Shown in pieces: positions 1 to 8,292 of a stretch of 46,350 nucleotides of DNA. The translations under genes were made by a program, and so were the position numbers. The DNA comes from JAENVU01 sp031362155. Lineage in GTDB: Bacteria > Actinomycetota > Acidimicrobiia > IMCC26256 > JAENVU01. Position 1 is the stretch's first letter, and each line of letters begins with the position of its first letter. The stretch lies in the NCBI GenBank assembly GCA_031362155.1, contig JANLRZ010000092.1, positions 1-46,350 of the forward strand, in the 5' to 3' direction. A model generated the notes under the pieces. That model made no database searches. It worked only from the letters and a program-made list of their open reading frames with translations, and was not told where the DNA came from.

Positions 1-4
1 GGGG

Positions 5-682
5 ATGGACAAGGGCACGATCCTGGTCATCGAGGACGAACCCAACATCGCGGATCTCGTCGACCTCTACTTGAGCCGAGATGGCTTTCGGGTCCTGAAG
101 CAGCCGACGGGTGAGGCGGGGCTCGTGTCGTTGCGCGATCAACGACCGAGACTGGTGGTGCTCGATGTGGGTCTGCCCGACATCGACGGACTCGAGGTGT
201 GTCGCCGCATTCGCTCGACCAGTGCCGTGCCGGTGATCTTTCTCACTGCTCGCGCCGACGAGATCGATCGGGTGCTGGGTCTCGAACTCGGCGCCGACGA
301 CTACCTGACCAAGCCGTTCTCGCCGGCGGAACTGGTGGCGCGGGTGAAAGCTGTGCTGCGCCGTTCCGACGGCACGCAACCCCAGGAGATCATGCAGGTC
401 GGCTCGGTCGCGGTCGATGTGGGCCGACGGGAGATCCGGATCGATGAGATTCCCGTCGATTTCACCACCCGCGAGTTCGAACTCCTGCGCTACCTCGCCG
501 AACGGCCCGGACGCGCGATGAGTCGTCAGCAGATCCTCGATTCGGTGTGGGGGCCCGACTGGTACGGCGATGAGCGGACCGTCGATGTCCACATCGCCCA
601 GGTGCGCAAGAAGCTTGGTACTGCGTGCTCGATCTCGACCGTTCGTGGAGTCGGGTATCGGCTGGAGCCGTCCGCCCGGTGA
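5..682 (+). CDS. OmpR/PhoB-family DNA-binding response regulator
   Basis: A 225-residue two-component response regulator. The receiver domain (about residues 5-118) has the acidic pair E10/D11, phospho-acceptor D54 (LDVGLPD), T81 and K103 (the TKPF motif). A winged-helix trans_reg_C domain follows (about 130-222), ending in the family's VRGVGYRLE signature. It should bind DNA as a dimer once phosphorylated. The next gene is its kinase, whose GTG start overlaps this TGA by 4 bp, so the two are translationally coupled. Only 4 bases precede the ATG, so the promoter cannot be seen and a longer N-terminus cannot be excluded, although the domain starts where expected. The target genes are unknown. 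Confidence 0.93.
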   Translation: MDKGTILVIEDEPNIADLVDLYLSRDGFRVLKQPTGEAGLVSLRDQRPRLVVLDVGLPDIDGLEVCRRIRSTSAVPVIFLTARADEIDRVLGLELGADDYLTKPFSPAELVARVKAVLRRSDGTQPQEIMQVGSVAVDVGRREIRIDEIPVDFTTREFELLRYLAERPGRAMSRQQILDSVWGPDWYGDERTVDVHIAQVRKKLGTACSISTVRGVGYRLEPSAR

Positions 683-2286
683 AGCGATCTCGGCGCAGTT
701 TGCGCGGCCGCTTGCTGATCGCGATGGCGTCGATCGCGGTGGGCGTCCTGCTCGTCACCGGTGTGACGACCCTAGCCCTGGCCCGCCGAAGTGCCGAGCG
801 GACCGCGATCGCGCATCTCGAAGAGCAAGCGCCCGACGTCGCGACGCAACTGCGGAATCTCGGTACCGCACTCCGAACCCGGACGACCGAAGGCCGGCCG
901 ACCGTCGGCATCGGACGCCTCGTCACCTCGGTGTTGCGCGTGACCGGCGGGACGATGATCACCGTGAATGCCGACGGGACGATCACCGAAGGCGTGAGCG
1001 GGCTCGCGGGTACCGACGCGTTCGGTGCCGATCGGCCCCTGCCGTCGCGGCGAGATGGCACCGCCGCGGCAACGGCGGGTCCCAATGCGGCAGATCCCAA
1101 CGCGAGGGGGCGTCAGCGACTGCGGGGCCGGCTCCGCAATCTCGGAAGTGCACCACCGGGTCCGGTCCCCGCGGCTCGAGCACCGCTGCCCGCCGGTCTC
1201 ACCGTCGAAGATTTCGATGCTGACCGATTGCGGGCCGGTGAATCGCAGACCGGAACCGCGTCCGGACGCGTGTTCGTCGCGCAGCCGTTGTCGACCGGCA
1301 GTTCGTCAACCCCGGTCCTGGTCTTGACCGAGCGGATCGATTCCGCCGCGGTGAATCGGGCGCGTGGGTTCTTTCTGATCGGCGGCGCCCTTGCCTTGAT
1401 CGCGGCGTTCGTCGTGTCGTTCTTCCTCGCGCGCCGGTTGACGCGGCCGCTCGCCGTGATGGGATCGACGGCGGCCGCGATTGCCGCCGGTGACCTGACG
1501 GCCCGAGTCGATCTCGGCGATCACCCCGATGACGAACTCGCCGATCTGGCCAAGACGTTGAACGGCATGGCCCTCCAACTCGACGCGGCTCGGCAGTCGG
1601 AGCGGGCGTTCCTGTTGTCGGTCTCCCACGATCTGCGCACGCCACTCACTTCGATCCGTGGCTACGCCGAGGCGCTCACCGACGGCACGATCTCCGCATC
1701 GGTTGAGCAGCAGCGCGCGGCGTCGGTGATCGCGGCCGAGGCGAACCGGTTGGAACGGTTGGTCGCGGACCTGCTCGATCTGGCCCGACTCGACGCGCAT
1801 CAGTTCTCGCTCGCGCCCCGACCCTTCGAGGTCGTGACCACCGTGACGACGGCAGTCGCGGCGTTCCAACCGGCGGCGACCGATCTCGGTATCGACGTGC
1901 ACGTGGCGGAATCGGAACCGATCGAAGGGGTCGGCGATCCCGAACGCGTCGCCCAGATCGTCGCCAATCTGATGGAGAACGCGCTGAAGTACGCACGGAG
2001 CCGGATCGACGTCGGGGTGCGCGCAACGTCGGAGCACGAGGTTGCGATCCGCGTGGCCGACGACGGGCCGGGAATCGACCCGGCCGAGACGACCCGGGTG
2101 TTCGAACGCCTCTTCGTTTCCCGGTCGGTGCCGGGTCGCAGCGTGGGAACGGGTCTGGGGCTCGCGATCGTCGGTGAGCTCAGCGCGGCGATGGGCGGCC
2201 GGGCGTCCGTGGACACCACGGTGGCCGGCGGTGCGTTTGTCGTGACGGTGCCTCTGCGGGTCGACCCGGAGTCACCGACACGCTGA
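679..2286 (+). CDS. Membrane sensor histidine kinase (HAMP-HisKA-HATPase_c)
   Basis: Cognate kinase of the preceding regulator, 535 residues from the GTG at 679, which overlaps the regulator stop (GTGA). Order: a first membrane helix near residues 10-35; an extracytoplasmic sensor region of about 200 residues rich in Gly, Pro, Arg and Ala with no recognised fold; a second helix ending at FFLARRL; a HAMP linker; HisKA with phospho-acceptor H317 in SHDLRTPLTS; then HATPase_c with N box (NLMENALKYA), G1 (DDGPGID) and G2 (GTGLGLAI). All catalytic boxes are intact. The signal sensed cannot be told. The gene ends tail to tail with the minus-strand acyltransferase without a spacer. Confidence 0.93.
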   Translation: MKRSRRSLRGRLLIAMASIAVGVLLVTGVTTLALARRSAERTAIAHLEEQAPDVATQLRNLGTALRTRTTEGRPTVGIGRLVTSVLRVTGGTMITVNADGTITEGVSGLAGTDAFGADRPLPSRRDGTAAATAGPNAADPNARGRQRLRGRLRNLGSAPPGPVPAARAPLPAGLTVEDFDADRLRAGESQTGTASGRVFVAQPLSTGSSSTPVLVLTERIDSAAVNRARGFFLIGGALALIAAFVVSFFLARRLTRPLAVMGSTAAAIAAGDLTARVDLGDHPDDELADLAKTLNGMALQLDAARQSERAFLLSVSHDLRTPLTSIRGYAEALTDGTISASVEQQRAASVIAAEANRLERLVADLLDLARLDAHQFSLAPRPFEVVTTVTTAVAAFQPAATDLGIDVHVAESEPIEGVGDPERVAQIVANLMENALKYARSRIDVGVRATSEHEVAIRVADDGPGIDPAETTRVFERLFVSRSVPGRSVGTGLGLAIVGELSAAMGGRASVDTTVAGGAFVVTVPLRVDPESPTR

Positions 2287-4224
2287 TCACACGGCGCAGC
2301 GGGTCGGATCGCGCCAGCAGGCCAGGAGCTCGGTGGTGAGCCGTCGGCCGATGGCCTTCGAGCCGGCCTTCGAGAAGTGCGAGCCGTCGGGACGGAGTTC
2401 GACGCCGTCGACCTCGGCCGCGCATTGACCTCCCGGGCAGACGAGTTCGGGGAGGTCGAGGATCTCGATCCGCCCGTCAGTTGCCGCGGCGGCTGATCGA
2501 TAGAGCGCATTGAGATTCGCGATCCGACCGGCTTCGTCGAGTCCGGGCAGCACGGAGTCACTGCCCGGCACCGGGTCGGGCACCGGGAGAATGATGAGCC
2601 GCGCGCCGTGGCGACTCAGGAGCCGCGCCGCGCGGTCGACCTCAGTGCGGAGGCGCGCGTCACCATCCGGCGTGCCGAGCGCGACGCGTCGGCCCCCGAG
2701 GATTCGGTCGACGGCGTCCCAGGTGGAAAGCCAGATCACGAGATCCGGCTTGGGGTCGGTGCTCACCACGGTCCGTAGTGCCGGGGCGATGGCGCGGTCG
2801 CACTCCCGTGACCACGGGTACGGGCGACCGTCGGGACGTACGGTCACGCCCCGGAGGATCGAGCACCCCGGCGTGGCTGTGGCTTCGAACTGGATGCCGC
2901 GCGCGGTCAGGGCATCGTCGAGGCCGGGCCCGAGCGATGCGGCCAGCGAGTCGCCGACGAGGACCACGTGCGCAGGCGTGCCCGGCTCGCGTGGCCCGAG
3001 CGTGGTCGGAGGGGTCGTGGAGGGATCGGACGGCCCGAAGAAGTTGGGCGCGGCCGTCGCACCGGCGGTGGCCAACAGGATCGCGGCGGCCCCGGCGAGG
3101 AGTCCGGCCGGGACCGCGATCCAGACGCGGGGAGAACGCCAGCGCTCGCGGATCGGCCGCTCGACGAGGAAGAACGACGTCACGGCGAACGCCAACGTGA
3201 GCCCGACGCGGAATGCGGTGAGTGCTGCGCCTCCGACGCCGACGCGCGACTCGGTGGCGTAGACGATGACCGGCCAGTGCCACAAATAGATGCCGTAGGA
3301 GATCACGCCGATCGCAACGAACGGCCGGAACGAGAACAGCCGTGCGATCGGCCCTTCGGGCGCGAGGACGAGCGACGCGATCAGCGTCGCGACCCCGAAC
3401 GCGAACGCGAGCGAGCCGCCGAAGTACAACGAGCGACTCGTGTCGTGGGCGAACGCGAAGGCGGCCAGCGTGGCCAGCAGGGCGGGGAAGCCGACGATGG
3501 CGAATCCGCGCTCGGCCCGGGCCGAGAGGCGGGGGCGGCCGACGAGGGCCAACGCGAGCAGTGCGCCGATCAGGATCGTGTGCGCGTGGGTGTCGGTGCC
3601 GTAGTACGAACGGCTGGGATCGTCGGCGTTGAACAGCGCGCCCATCAGCATCACTGACACGACGGCTCCACCCGCGGTGACTGCGGTGAGCTTGCCGAGG
3701 TGGCCGCGTCCCCACCGCAGGCAGCCGATCGTGACGAGTGGCCACACGAGGTAGAACTGCTCCTCGATCGCGAGCGACCACAGATGGCGGAACGGTGACG
3801 GCGCACTGAACAGGTCGAAGTACGACTGACCGGAGAGCACGAACCGCCAGTTCGCCACGTAGAAGAGTCCGGCGATCCCGTCGCCGCGGAGGCGGCCGAG
3901 TTCGGTGGCAGGTACCTCGATCCACGCGAACACCGAGACGCCGAGCACGAGCAGGATCAACGCCGGGAGCAAGCGGCGGGCCCGGCGAGCCCAGAACGCG
4001 ATGACACCGATCGTGTCGTGACGCCGCCACTCGAGGATCAGCAACGTGGTGATGAGGAAGCCGGAGAGCACGAAGAAGGCGTCGACGCCGAGAAACCCGC
4101 CGGTCAGGCCCGTCTCGTCGAGGTGGAAGATCACGACCGCGATCACCGAGAGGGCGCGGAGGCCGTCGAGGGCCGGGCGATAGGAGAAGTGGCCGGGCGC
4201 GTCGGCGGCGGGAGTCGACGTCAC
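2287..4224 (-). CDS. OafA/YrhL-type membrane acyltransferase with C-terminal SGNH domain
   Basis: A 645-residue Acyltransferase_3 protein fused to an SGNH hydrolase-like domain, the architecture used to O-acetylate cell-envelope polysaccharides. The N-terminal half starts YRPALDGLRALSVIAVVIFH, which carries the family's conserved R and H, and has about ten hydrophobic helices. After a Thr/Pro linker the SGNH part shows block I (VVLVGDSLAASLG) and the late Asp/His pair in DGSHFS, so the catalytic residues are present. The start is the GTG at 4224: a TACCAT box ends 6 nt before it, the common leaderless arrangement, and the 74 codons open upstream have no family similarity. The acceptor polymer is not known. 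Confidence 0.9.
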   Translation of the reverse strand: MTSTPAADAPGHFSYRPALDGLRALSVIAVVIFHLDETGLTGGFLGVDAFFVLSGFLITTLLILEWRRHDTIGVIAFWARRARRLLPALILLVLGVSVFAWIEVPATELGRLRGDGIAGLFYVANWRFVLSGQSYFDLFSAPSPFRHLWSLAIEEQFYLVWPLVTIGCLRWGRGHLGKLTAVTAGGAVVSVMLMGALFNADDPSRSYYGTDTHAHTILIGALLALALVGRPRLSARAERGFAIVGFPALLATLAAFAFAHDTSRSLYFGGSLAFAFGVATLIASLVLAPEGPIARLFSFRPFVAIGVISYGIYLWHWPVIVYATESRVGVGGAALTAFRVGLTLAFAVTSFFLVERPIRERWRSPRVWIAVPAGLLAGAAAILLATAGATAAPNFFGPSDPSTTPPTTLGPREPGTPAHVVLVGDSLAASLGPGLDDALTARGIQFEATATPGCSILRGVTVRPDGRPYPWSRECDRAIAPALRTVVSTDPKPDLVIWLSTWDAVDRILGGRRVALGTPDGDARLRTEVDRAARLLSRHGARLIILPVPDPVPGSDSVLPGLDEAGRIANLNALYRSAAAATDGRIEILDLPELVCPGGQCAAEVDGVELRPDGSHFSKAGSKAIGRRLTTELLACWRDPTRCAV

Positions 4225-4230
4225 GCGCGG

Positions 4231-4236
4231 ATGGTA
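4231..4236 (-). promoter_or_regulatory. -10 box of the acyltransferase (leaderless type)
   Basis: On the minus strand TACCAT fits the TANNNT consensus and ends 6 nt before the GTG at 4224, so transcription probably starts at the start codon. No clear -35 is seen. Confidence 0.55.
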
Positions 4237-4311
4237 CCGGCGATGAGGCCGCTTCCCGGGTCGGTGGGCGATACCGTCGACCCATGGCCACGACGGTTCA
4301 GGACCAGTGTG

Positions 4312-4638
4312 ATGTGGTTGGTTCGTGACGGCGAGGTCCTGGCCGCCGCAGAAGTGCCGGCCGGATCGCGGGGTCGAGCCCGAGGTCTGCTGGGCCGGGA
4401 CGGCATCGACGGCGTCTTGGTGCTGCGACCGTGTCGGAACGTCCACACGATCGGAATGCGGTTTCCGATCGACGTGGCCTTCTGCGATTCGACCGGTGTG
4501 GTGCTGAAGATGGCGACCCTGCGGCCGCGTCGGATCTCCCCGCTGGTCGTGCGGGCCGCCTATGCGATCGAGGCCGAGGCGGGCACGTTCGCTCGGTGGA
4601 ACCTGCGCGTTGGCGACGCAGTGGAGCTGAGACCGTGA
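4312..4638 (+). CDS. DUF192 family protein
   Basis: A 108-residue DUF192 protein. The family core is visible: a region near residue 15 with GLLGRDG, then a NVHTIGMRFPIDVAF block that matches the family's characteristic T-x-x-M-x-F-P-I-D-V, and a C-terminal ending GDAVEL. Function is unknown for the family; many members are exported, but this one has no signal peptide. The ATG at 4312 is preceded by AGGA at 4300, a plausible ribosome binding site; a GTG at 4309 is equally in frame. Its stop overlaps the rsmI start by 4 bp. A 14-codon ORF beginning at ATG 4284 overlaps the start in another frame. Confidence 0.8.
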   Translation: MWLVRDGEVLAAAEVPAGSRGRARGLLGRDGIDGVLVLRPCRNVHTIGMRFPIDVAFCDSTGVVLKMATLRPRRISPLVVRAAYAIEAEAGTFARWNLRVGDAVELRP

Positions 4639-5492
4639 CCGAACCCCGCGGCGCGCTGGTGCTGGTCGGCACGCCGATCGGCAACCTCGGCGATCTGAGT
4701 GAACGAGTGCTCGATGCCCTTCGGGTCGCCGACGTCATCGCCGCGGAAGACACGCGCCGAACTCGCGCGCTGTTGTCGCACGCGGGGATTCCCGCGGCCG
4801 GCCGCGTGCGCGCGGTCCCGGCCCACGACGAACTGGCCAGCGTCGACTGGGTGGTGCGCGACGTCGCCGCCGGGCTGCGGGTCGTGTGCGTGACCGACGC
4901 CGGGATGCCGGGCATCAGTGACCCGGGCTCGCGACTCGTGCGGGGGTGCCTCGACGCCGGGCTCGCGGTCGAGGTGGTGCCGGGACCGTCGGCGGTCACG
5001 ACCGCGCTGGTGCTCTCGGGCCTGCCGACCGACCGCTTCGTCTTCGAAGGGTTCCTCCCTCGGAAGGGGGCGACCCGATCGGAGCGGCTTCAGGCGCTGG
5101 CCCGGGACCCCCGCACGTCGGTGGTCTTCGAATCGCCTCGTCGAGTGGCGGCAACACTGCGGGAACTGGCCGAACACTGCGGCGAGCAGCGGGAAGCGGC
5201 CGTGGCGCGGGAGCTGACGAAGCTCCACGAGGAGGTGAGCCGCGGTCCGCTCGGCGATCTGGCGACGGCGGCCGAGGCCGAAGCGCCGCGCGGTGAATGT
5301 GTGATCGTCGTCGCGGGAGCGGAGGCCGTGCGCGCCGACGTGACTGACGTCGACGTCGATGCGGCGCTCACCGCGGAACTCGCGAACGGCACGTCGACCC
5401 GGGACGCGGCCGCGATCGTGAGTGCTCGCCTCGGAATGGGCCGCCGCGAGGTCTACGCCCGGGCGGTACGCCTCAAGTCCCGGGCGCGGTGA
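4635..5492 (+). CDS. rsmI: 16S rRNA (cytidine(1402)-2'-O)-methyltransferase RsmI
   Basis: 285 residues with the tetrapyrrole-methylase fold of RsmI, which 2'-O-methylates C1402 in the ribosomal P site using S-adenosylmethionine. Family signatures: LVGTPIGNLGDLSERV at the N-terminus, AEDTRRTRALLSH, TDAGMPGISDPGSRLV and FEGFLPRKG, all in the expected order. The C-terminal helical region normally seen in RsmI is present. Start GTG 4635 overlaps the DUF192 stop (GTGA). The 3' end overlaps the last 20 bp of the convergent AbrB-like gene. Confidence 0.95.
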   Translation: MTEPRGALVLVGTPIGNLGDLSERVLDALRVADVIAAEDTRRTRALLSHAGIPAAGRVRAVPAHDELASVDWVVRDVAAGLRVVCVTDAGMPGISDPGSRLVRGCLDAGLAVEVVPGPSAVTTALVLSGLPTDRFVFEGFLPRKGATRSERLQALARDPRTSVVFESPRRVAATLRELAEHCGEQREAAVARELTKLHEEVSRGPLGDLATAAEAEAPRGECVIVVAGAEAVRADVTDVDVDAALTAELANGTSTRDAAAIVSARLGMGRREVYARAVRLKSRAR

Positions 5493-5718
5493 GCTTCTCG
5501 ACGCAGCTGGCGCAGACCACGCGGCGGGAGAAATCGCGCAGGTTCTCGGTGCCCGCGCAGAACACACACCGTTGTTCGACCTTCTCGAGCACGATGCGGT
5601 CGGGTTCGGCCGACATCATCACGAGATCACCGACCTCGATGCGGAGGGCCTTGCGCATCTCGACGGGGAGCACGACCCGGCCGAGTTGATCGACCTTGCG
5701 GGCGACACCGTTGGCCAT
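5473..5718 (-). CDS. Small SpoVT-AbrB domain regulator with C-terminal zinc-ribbon-like motif
   Basis: 81 residues. The N-terminal half (MANGVARKVDQLGRVVLPVEMR, split here as ARKVDQLGRVVLP and EMRKALRI) is a typical SpoVT/AbrB swapped-hairpin DNA-binding domain. The C-terminal half contains CVFCAGTEN and, after a spacer, CASC, two CxxC pairs that would bind one zinc ion. The ATG at 5718 is chosen because the domain begins there and AGGGGAT lies about 8 nt upstream; the longer in-frame ORF has no similarity. It is divergent from metG, and a perfect inverted repeat lies in the 73-bp intergenic region. Regulator role is inferred from the fold; targets are unknown. Confidence 0.85.
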   Translation of the reverse strand: MANGVARKVDQLGRVVLPVEMRKALRIEVGDLVMMSAEPDRIVLEKVEQRCVFCAGTENLRDFSRRVVCASCVEKLTAPGT

Positions 5719-5742
5719 GTGATGATCCCCTCGCACTGTGCG

Positions 5743-5760
5743 CCGAGCTAAGAAGCTCGG
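5743..5760. promoter_or_regulatory. Inverted repeat in the abrB-like/metG intergenic region
   Basis: CCGAGCT, 4 nt, AGCTCGG forms a perfect 7-bp inverted repeat. Its right arm covers the place where the metG -35 should lie (about 5756-5761). It is a candidate operator, possibly for the divergently encoded AbrB-like protein. It could also be a weak hairpin. Confidence 0.4.
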
Positions 5761-5778
5761 ATCCGCCCGGACCGTCGG

Positions 5779-5784
5779 TACTGT
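5779..5784 (+). promoter_or_regulatory. -10 box of metG (leaderless type)
   Basis: TACTGT ends 7 nt before the metG GTG at 5792, so the message is likely to be leaderless. This also fixes the start codon choice. Confidence 0.55.
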
Positions 5785-5791
5785 AGAGCGC

Positions 5792-7408
5792 GTGTCCAAC
5801 TCCTTCTACGTGACGACGCCGATCTACTACGTGAACGACGCGCCCCACATCGGACACGCGTACACCACGATCCATGCCGATGTCCTGGCCCGGTGGCGTC
5901 GATTGCACGGCGACGATGTCCTGTTCCTCACCGGAACCGATGAGCACGGCCTGAAAATCCAGCGCGCGGCCGAAGAACGCGGCGTCACGCCCTTGGAGTG
6001 GGCCGATACCACGAGCGCCCGATTTCGGGCCGCGTGGGACCTGCTCGACATCAGCAACGACGACTTCATTCGCACCACCGAGGCGCGCCACCGCGTTTCC
6101 GTGCAGGCGTTCCTCCAGCAGGTCTACGACAACGGTTTCATCGAACTCGCCACTTACGAGGGCCTGTACTGCGTCGCGTGCGAGGCGTATTACGTGGAGG
6201 ACGACCTCGTGCGCCGCAGCGACGCCCCACGGGATTCCGACTCGTCCGATCCCGGGCGGAGCGGGGCCCGAGCGGCCGGCGCCGAAGGCGCAAGAGCGGA
6301 CGAGTGGGTCTGTCCGATCCATCACCGACCGGTCGAGAGCGTGACGGAGGAGAACTACTTCTTCCAGCTCTCGCGGTTCGAGCAGCCATTGCTCGACTAC
6401 TACGAGGCGCATCCGGAAGCGGTCCGACCCGAGGGCAAGCGCAACGAGGTGCTCGGTTTCATCAAACAGGGCCTGCGCGACTTTTCGATGAGTCGGACGT
6501 CGATCTCGTGGGGCATCCCACTGCCGTGGGACCCCGAGCACGTCACCTACGTCTGGTACGACGCGCTGATCAACTACGCGACCGCGGTGGGATTCGGGGC
6601 CGACCCGGAGCAGTTCGCGCGGCGATGGCCGGTGCAGTATCACCTTTTGGCCAAGGACATTCTGCGGTTTCACGCCGTGTATTGGCCCGCAATGTTGATG
6701 GCGGCCGGGCTCCCGCTGCCCGAATGTGTCTTCGCCCACGGGTACCTGCTCGTCGGCGGCGAGAAGATGAGCAAGACGAGTCTCAACAACATCGCGCCGG
6801 CCGATCTCGTCCCCGAGTTCGGGAGCGACGGGTTCCGGTACCACTTCGTCACCGACGTTCGCTTCGGACAAGACGGTGACTTCAGCTACGAGGGAATGGT
6901 CGCTCGCTACAACGCGGATCTTGCGAACAACTTCGGCAATCTCGCGAGTCGGGTCCTCAACATGGCCGTCTCGTACTGCGACGGTCGGGTGCCCGACGTC
7001 CGCGCCGATGGCCCGCTGGCGACCCAGGCGGCCGCGGCGGTGGACACCATGGAAGCGGCGCTCGCCGAACTCGATTACGCCGACGGCTTCGGTGCGGTGT
7101 GGCAACTCATTCGCGACGCGAACTCCTACATCGAGAACTCCGAACCGTGGAAGACCCACAAAGCCGGTGACGCCGCCGCGACCGCCGCGGTGCTCGGCGA
7201 CTGCCTCGAGGCGTTGAGGATCATCGCGGTGCTCGCATCGCCGCTGATTCCTCGCGCGGCTGCAGACCTGTGGTCCCGCCTCGGGTTGGAGGGTGCGCCC
7301 GAAGACCAGCGGCTCCCCGGCGCCGTGATCTGGGGGACTGCGCCCACCGCCGGGAATGCATTGGTCAAAGGGACCGCGCTGTTCCCTCGCCTCGAACCCA
7401 CTCCGTGA
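5792..7408 (+). CDS. metG: Methionyl-tRNA synthetase
   Basis: 538-residue class I aminoacyl-tRNA synthetase that charges tRNA-Met. The HIGH motif is seen as PHIGHAYTT near residue 20 and the KMSKS loop as GGEKMSKT near 330. The connective-peptide zinc knuckle has CVAC and a later CPIHH, so at most one zinc ligand set is present. Between them lies a low-complexity insert of about 30 residues rich in Asp, Ser, Arg and Ala. The anticodon-binding helical domain follows; there is no C-terminal EMAP/tRNA-binding domain, as usual for this short class. Start GTG 5792 follows a TACTGT box and begins the family's SFYVTTPIYYVND signature. Its stop overlaps tatD by 4 bp. Confidence 0.97.
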   Translation: MSNSFYVTTPIYYVNDAPHIGHAYTTIHADVLARWRRLHGDDVLFLTGTDEHGLKIQRAAEERGVTPLEWADTTSARFRAAWDLLDISNDDFIRTTEARHRVSVQAFLQQVYDNGFIELATYEGLYCVACEAYYVEDDLVRRSDAPRDSDSSDPGRSGARAAGAEGARADEWVCPIHHRPVESVTEENYFFQLSRFEQPLLDYYEAHPEAVRPEGKRNEVLGFIKQGLRDFSMSRTSISWGIPLPWDPEHVTYVWYDALINYATAVGFGADPEQFARRWPVQYHLLAKDILRFHAVYWPAMLMAAGLPLPECVFAHGYLLVGGEKMSKTSLNNIAPADLVPEFGSDGFRYHFVTDVRFGQDGDFSYEGMVARYNADLANNFGNLASRVLNMAVSYCDGRVPDVRADGPLATQAAAAVDTMEAALAELDYADGFGAVWQLIRDANSYIENSEPWKTHKAGDAAATAAVLGDCLEALRIIAVLASPLIPRAAADLWSRLGLEGAPEDQRLPGAVIWGTAPTAGNALVKGTALFPRLEPTP

Positions 7409-8193
7409 CCGGGACCGACCACGCCTCGGCGCCGGTGCGCTGGGTCGACAGTCACTGCCATCTCCCGGCCGATCTGGCCGAGGCCGACGCGATCTGCGAC
7501 CGGGCCCGGGGAGCGGGCATCGAATGGATGGTGTGCGTCGGTACCGATCTGGCCACCTCTCGGGCGGCCGTCGAGTTGGCCCGGCACCGGCCCGACGTTG
7601 TGGCCACGGTCGGGCTCCATCCGCACGATGCCGTCCATCTCGACGATCAGTGGCGGGATCTCGTCGATCTCGCGGCCGCGCCGGAGGTGGTCGCCATCGG
7701 GGAGGCCGGTCTCGACCACCACTACGAGCACTCGCCGGGCCCCGACCAAGCGGCCGCGTTCCGGGCCCAGATTCGATTGGCCCACGATCTCGATCGGGCC
7801 CTCGTGATCCACACCCGCGAGGCGTGGGACGAGACCTTCGCGATCCTCGACGAGGAGCAGGTCCCGCGGCGGACAGTGTTCCATTGCTTCACCGGCGGAC
7901 CGATCGAAGCTGCGGCCAGTGTCGAGCGCGGCGCGTACCTCTCCTTCAGTGGGATCGTCACCTTCAAGAACGCGACCGATGTTCGCGCGGCCGCGGCCGC
8001 CGCGCCCCTCGACCGGGTGCTGGTCGAGACCGACAGCCCGTATCTCGCGCCCGTTCCCTACCGAGGGACCACCAACGAACCCGGGAGGGTCCGCGAGGTT
8101 GGCGCCGGTCTGGCGGCCGTCCGAAACGAAGATGTCGCAATCGTGGCGGAAGTCACCCGACAGAACGCTGACCTGGTCTTTCGTGCCGGCTGA
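7405..8193 (+). CDS. tatD: TatD family metal-dependent hydrolase (DNase)
   Basis: 262-residue TIM-barrel hydrolase. Metal and catalytic positions are all visible: DSHCHL at the start, GLHPHD, GEAGLDHHY, IHTREAWDE, FHCFTG and ETDSPYLAPVP near the end. Members act as Mg-dependent 3'-5' nucleases, and the cellular role is DNA quality control at most. Start GTG 7405 overlaps the metG stop in a GTGA, so the two are co-translated, the order found in most actinobacteria. The next gene has its own promoter. Confidence 0.95.
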   Translation: MTGTDHASAPVRWVDSHCHLPADLAEADAICDRARGAGIEWMVCVGTDLATSRAAVELARHRPDVVATVGLHPHDAVHLDDQWRDLVDLAAAPEVVAIGEAGLDHHYEHSPGPDQAAAFRAQIRLAHDLDRALVIHTREAWDETFAILDEEQVPRRTVFHCFTGGPIEAAASVERGAYLSFSGIVTFKNATDVRAAAAAAPLDRVLVETDSPYLAPVPYRGTTNEPGRVREVGAGLAAVRNEDVAIVAEVTRQNADLVFRAG

Positions 8194-8220
8194 CCCCCTC
8201 CCGCTCGTCAAAATTCTTCC

Positions 8221-8234
8221 AGATACTGGTATCT
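8221..8234. promoter_or_regulatory. Inverted repeat upstream of the rpfB-position promoter
   Basis: AGATAC-TG-GTATCT is a perfect 6-bp inverted repeat with a 2-nt centre, in an unusually AT-rich patch, ending 3 bp before the -35 box. It is a candidate activator or repressor site. Confidence 0.4.
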
Positions 8235-8237
8235 AGA

Positions 8238-8266
8238 TTGACCGGTCCCGGGACCATCGTTAGGTT
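8238..8266 (+). promoter_or_regulatory. Sigma-70 type promoter of the rpfB-position gene
   Basis: TTGACC (8238-8243), a 17-bp spacer and TAGGTT (8261-8266) form the best -35/-10 pair in the window. The spacer holds the perfect 12-bp palindrome GGTCCCGGGACC (8244-8255), so a protein bound there would block RNA polymerase. Confidence 0.6.
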
Positions 8267-8292
8267 CGCCGGGTCTTGCCGACCGCCTCGGA

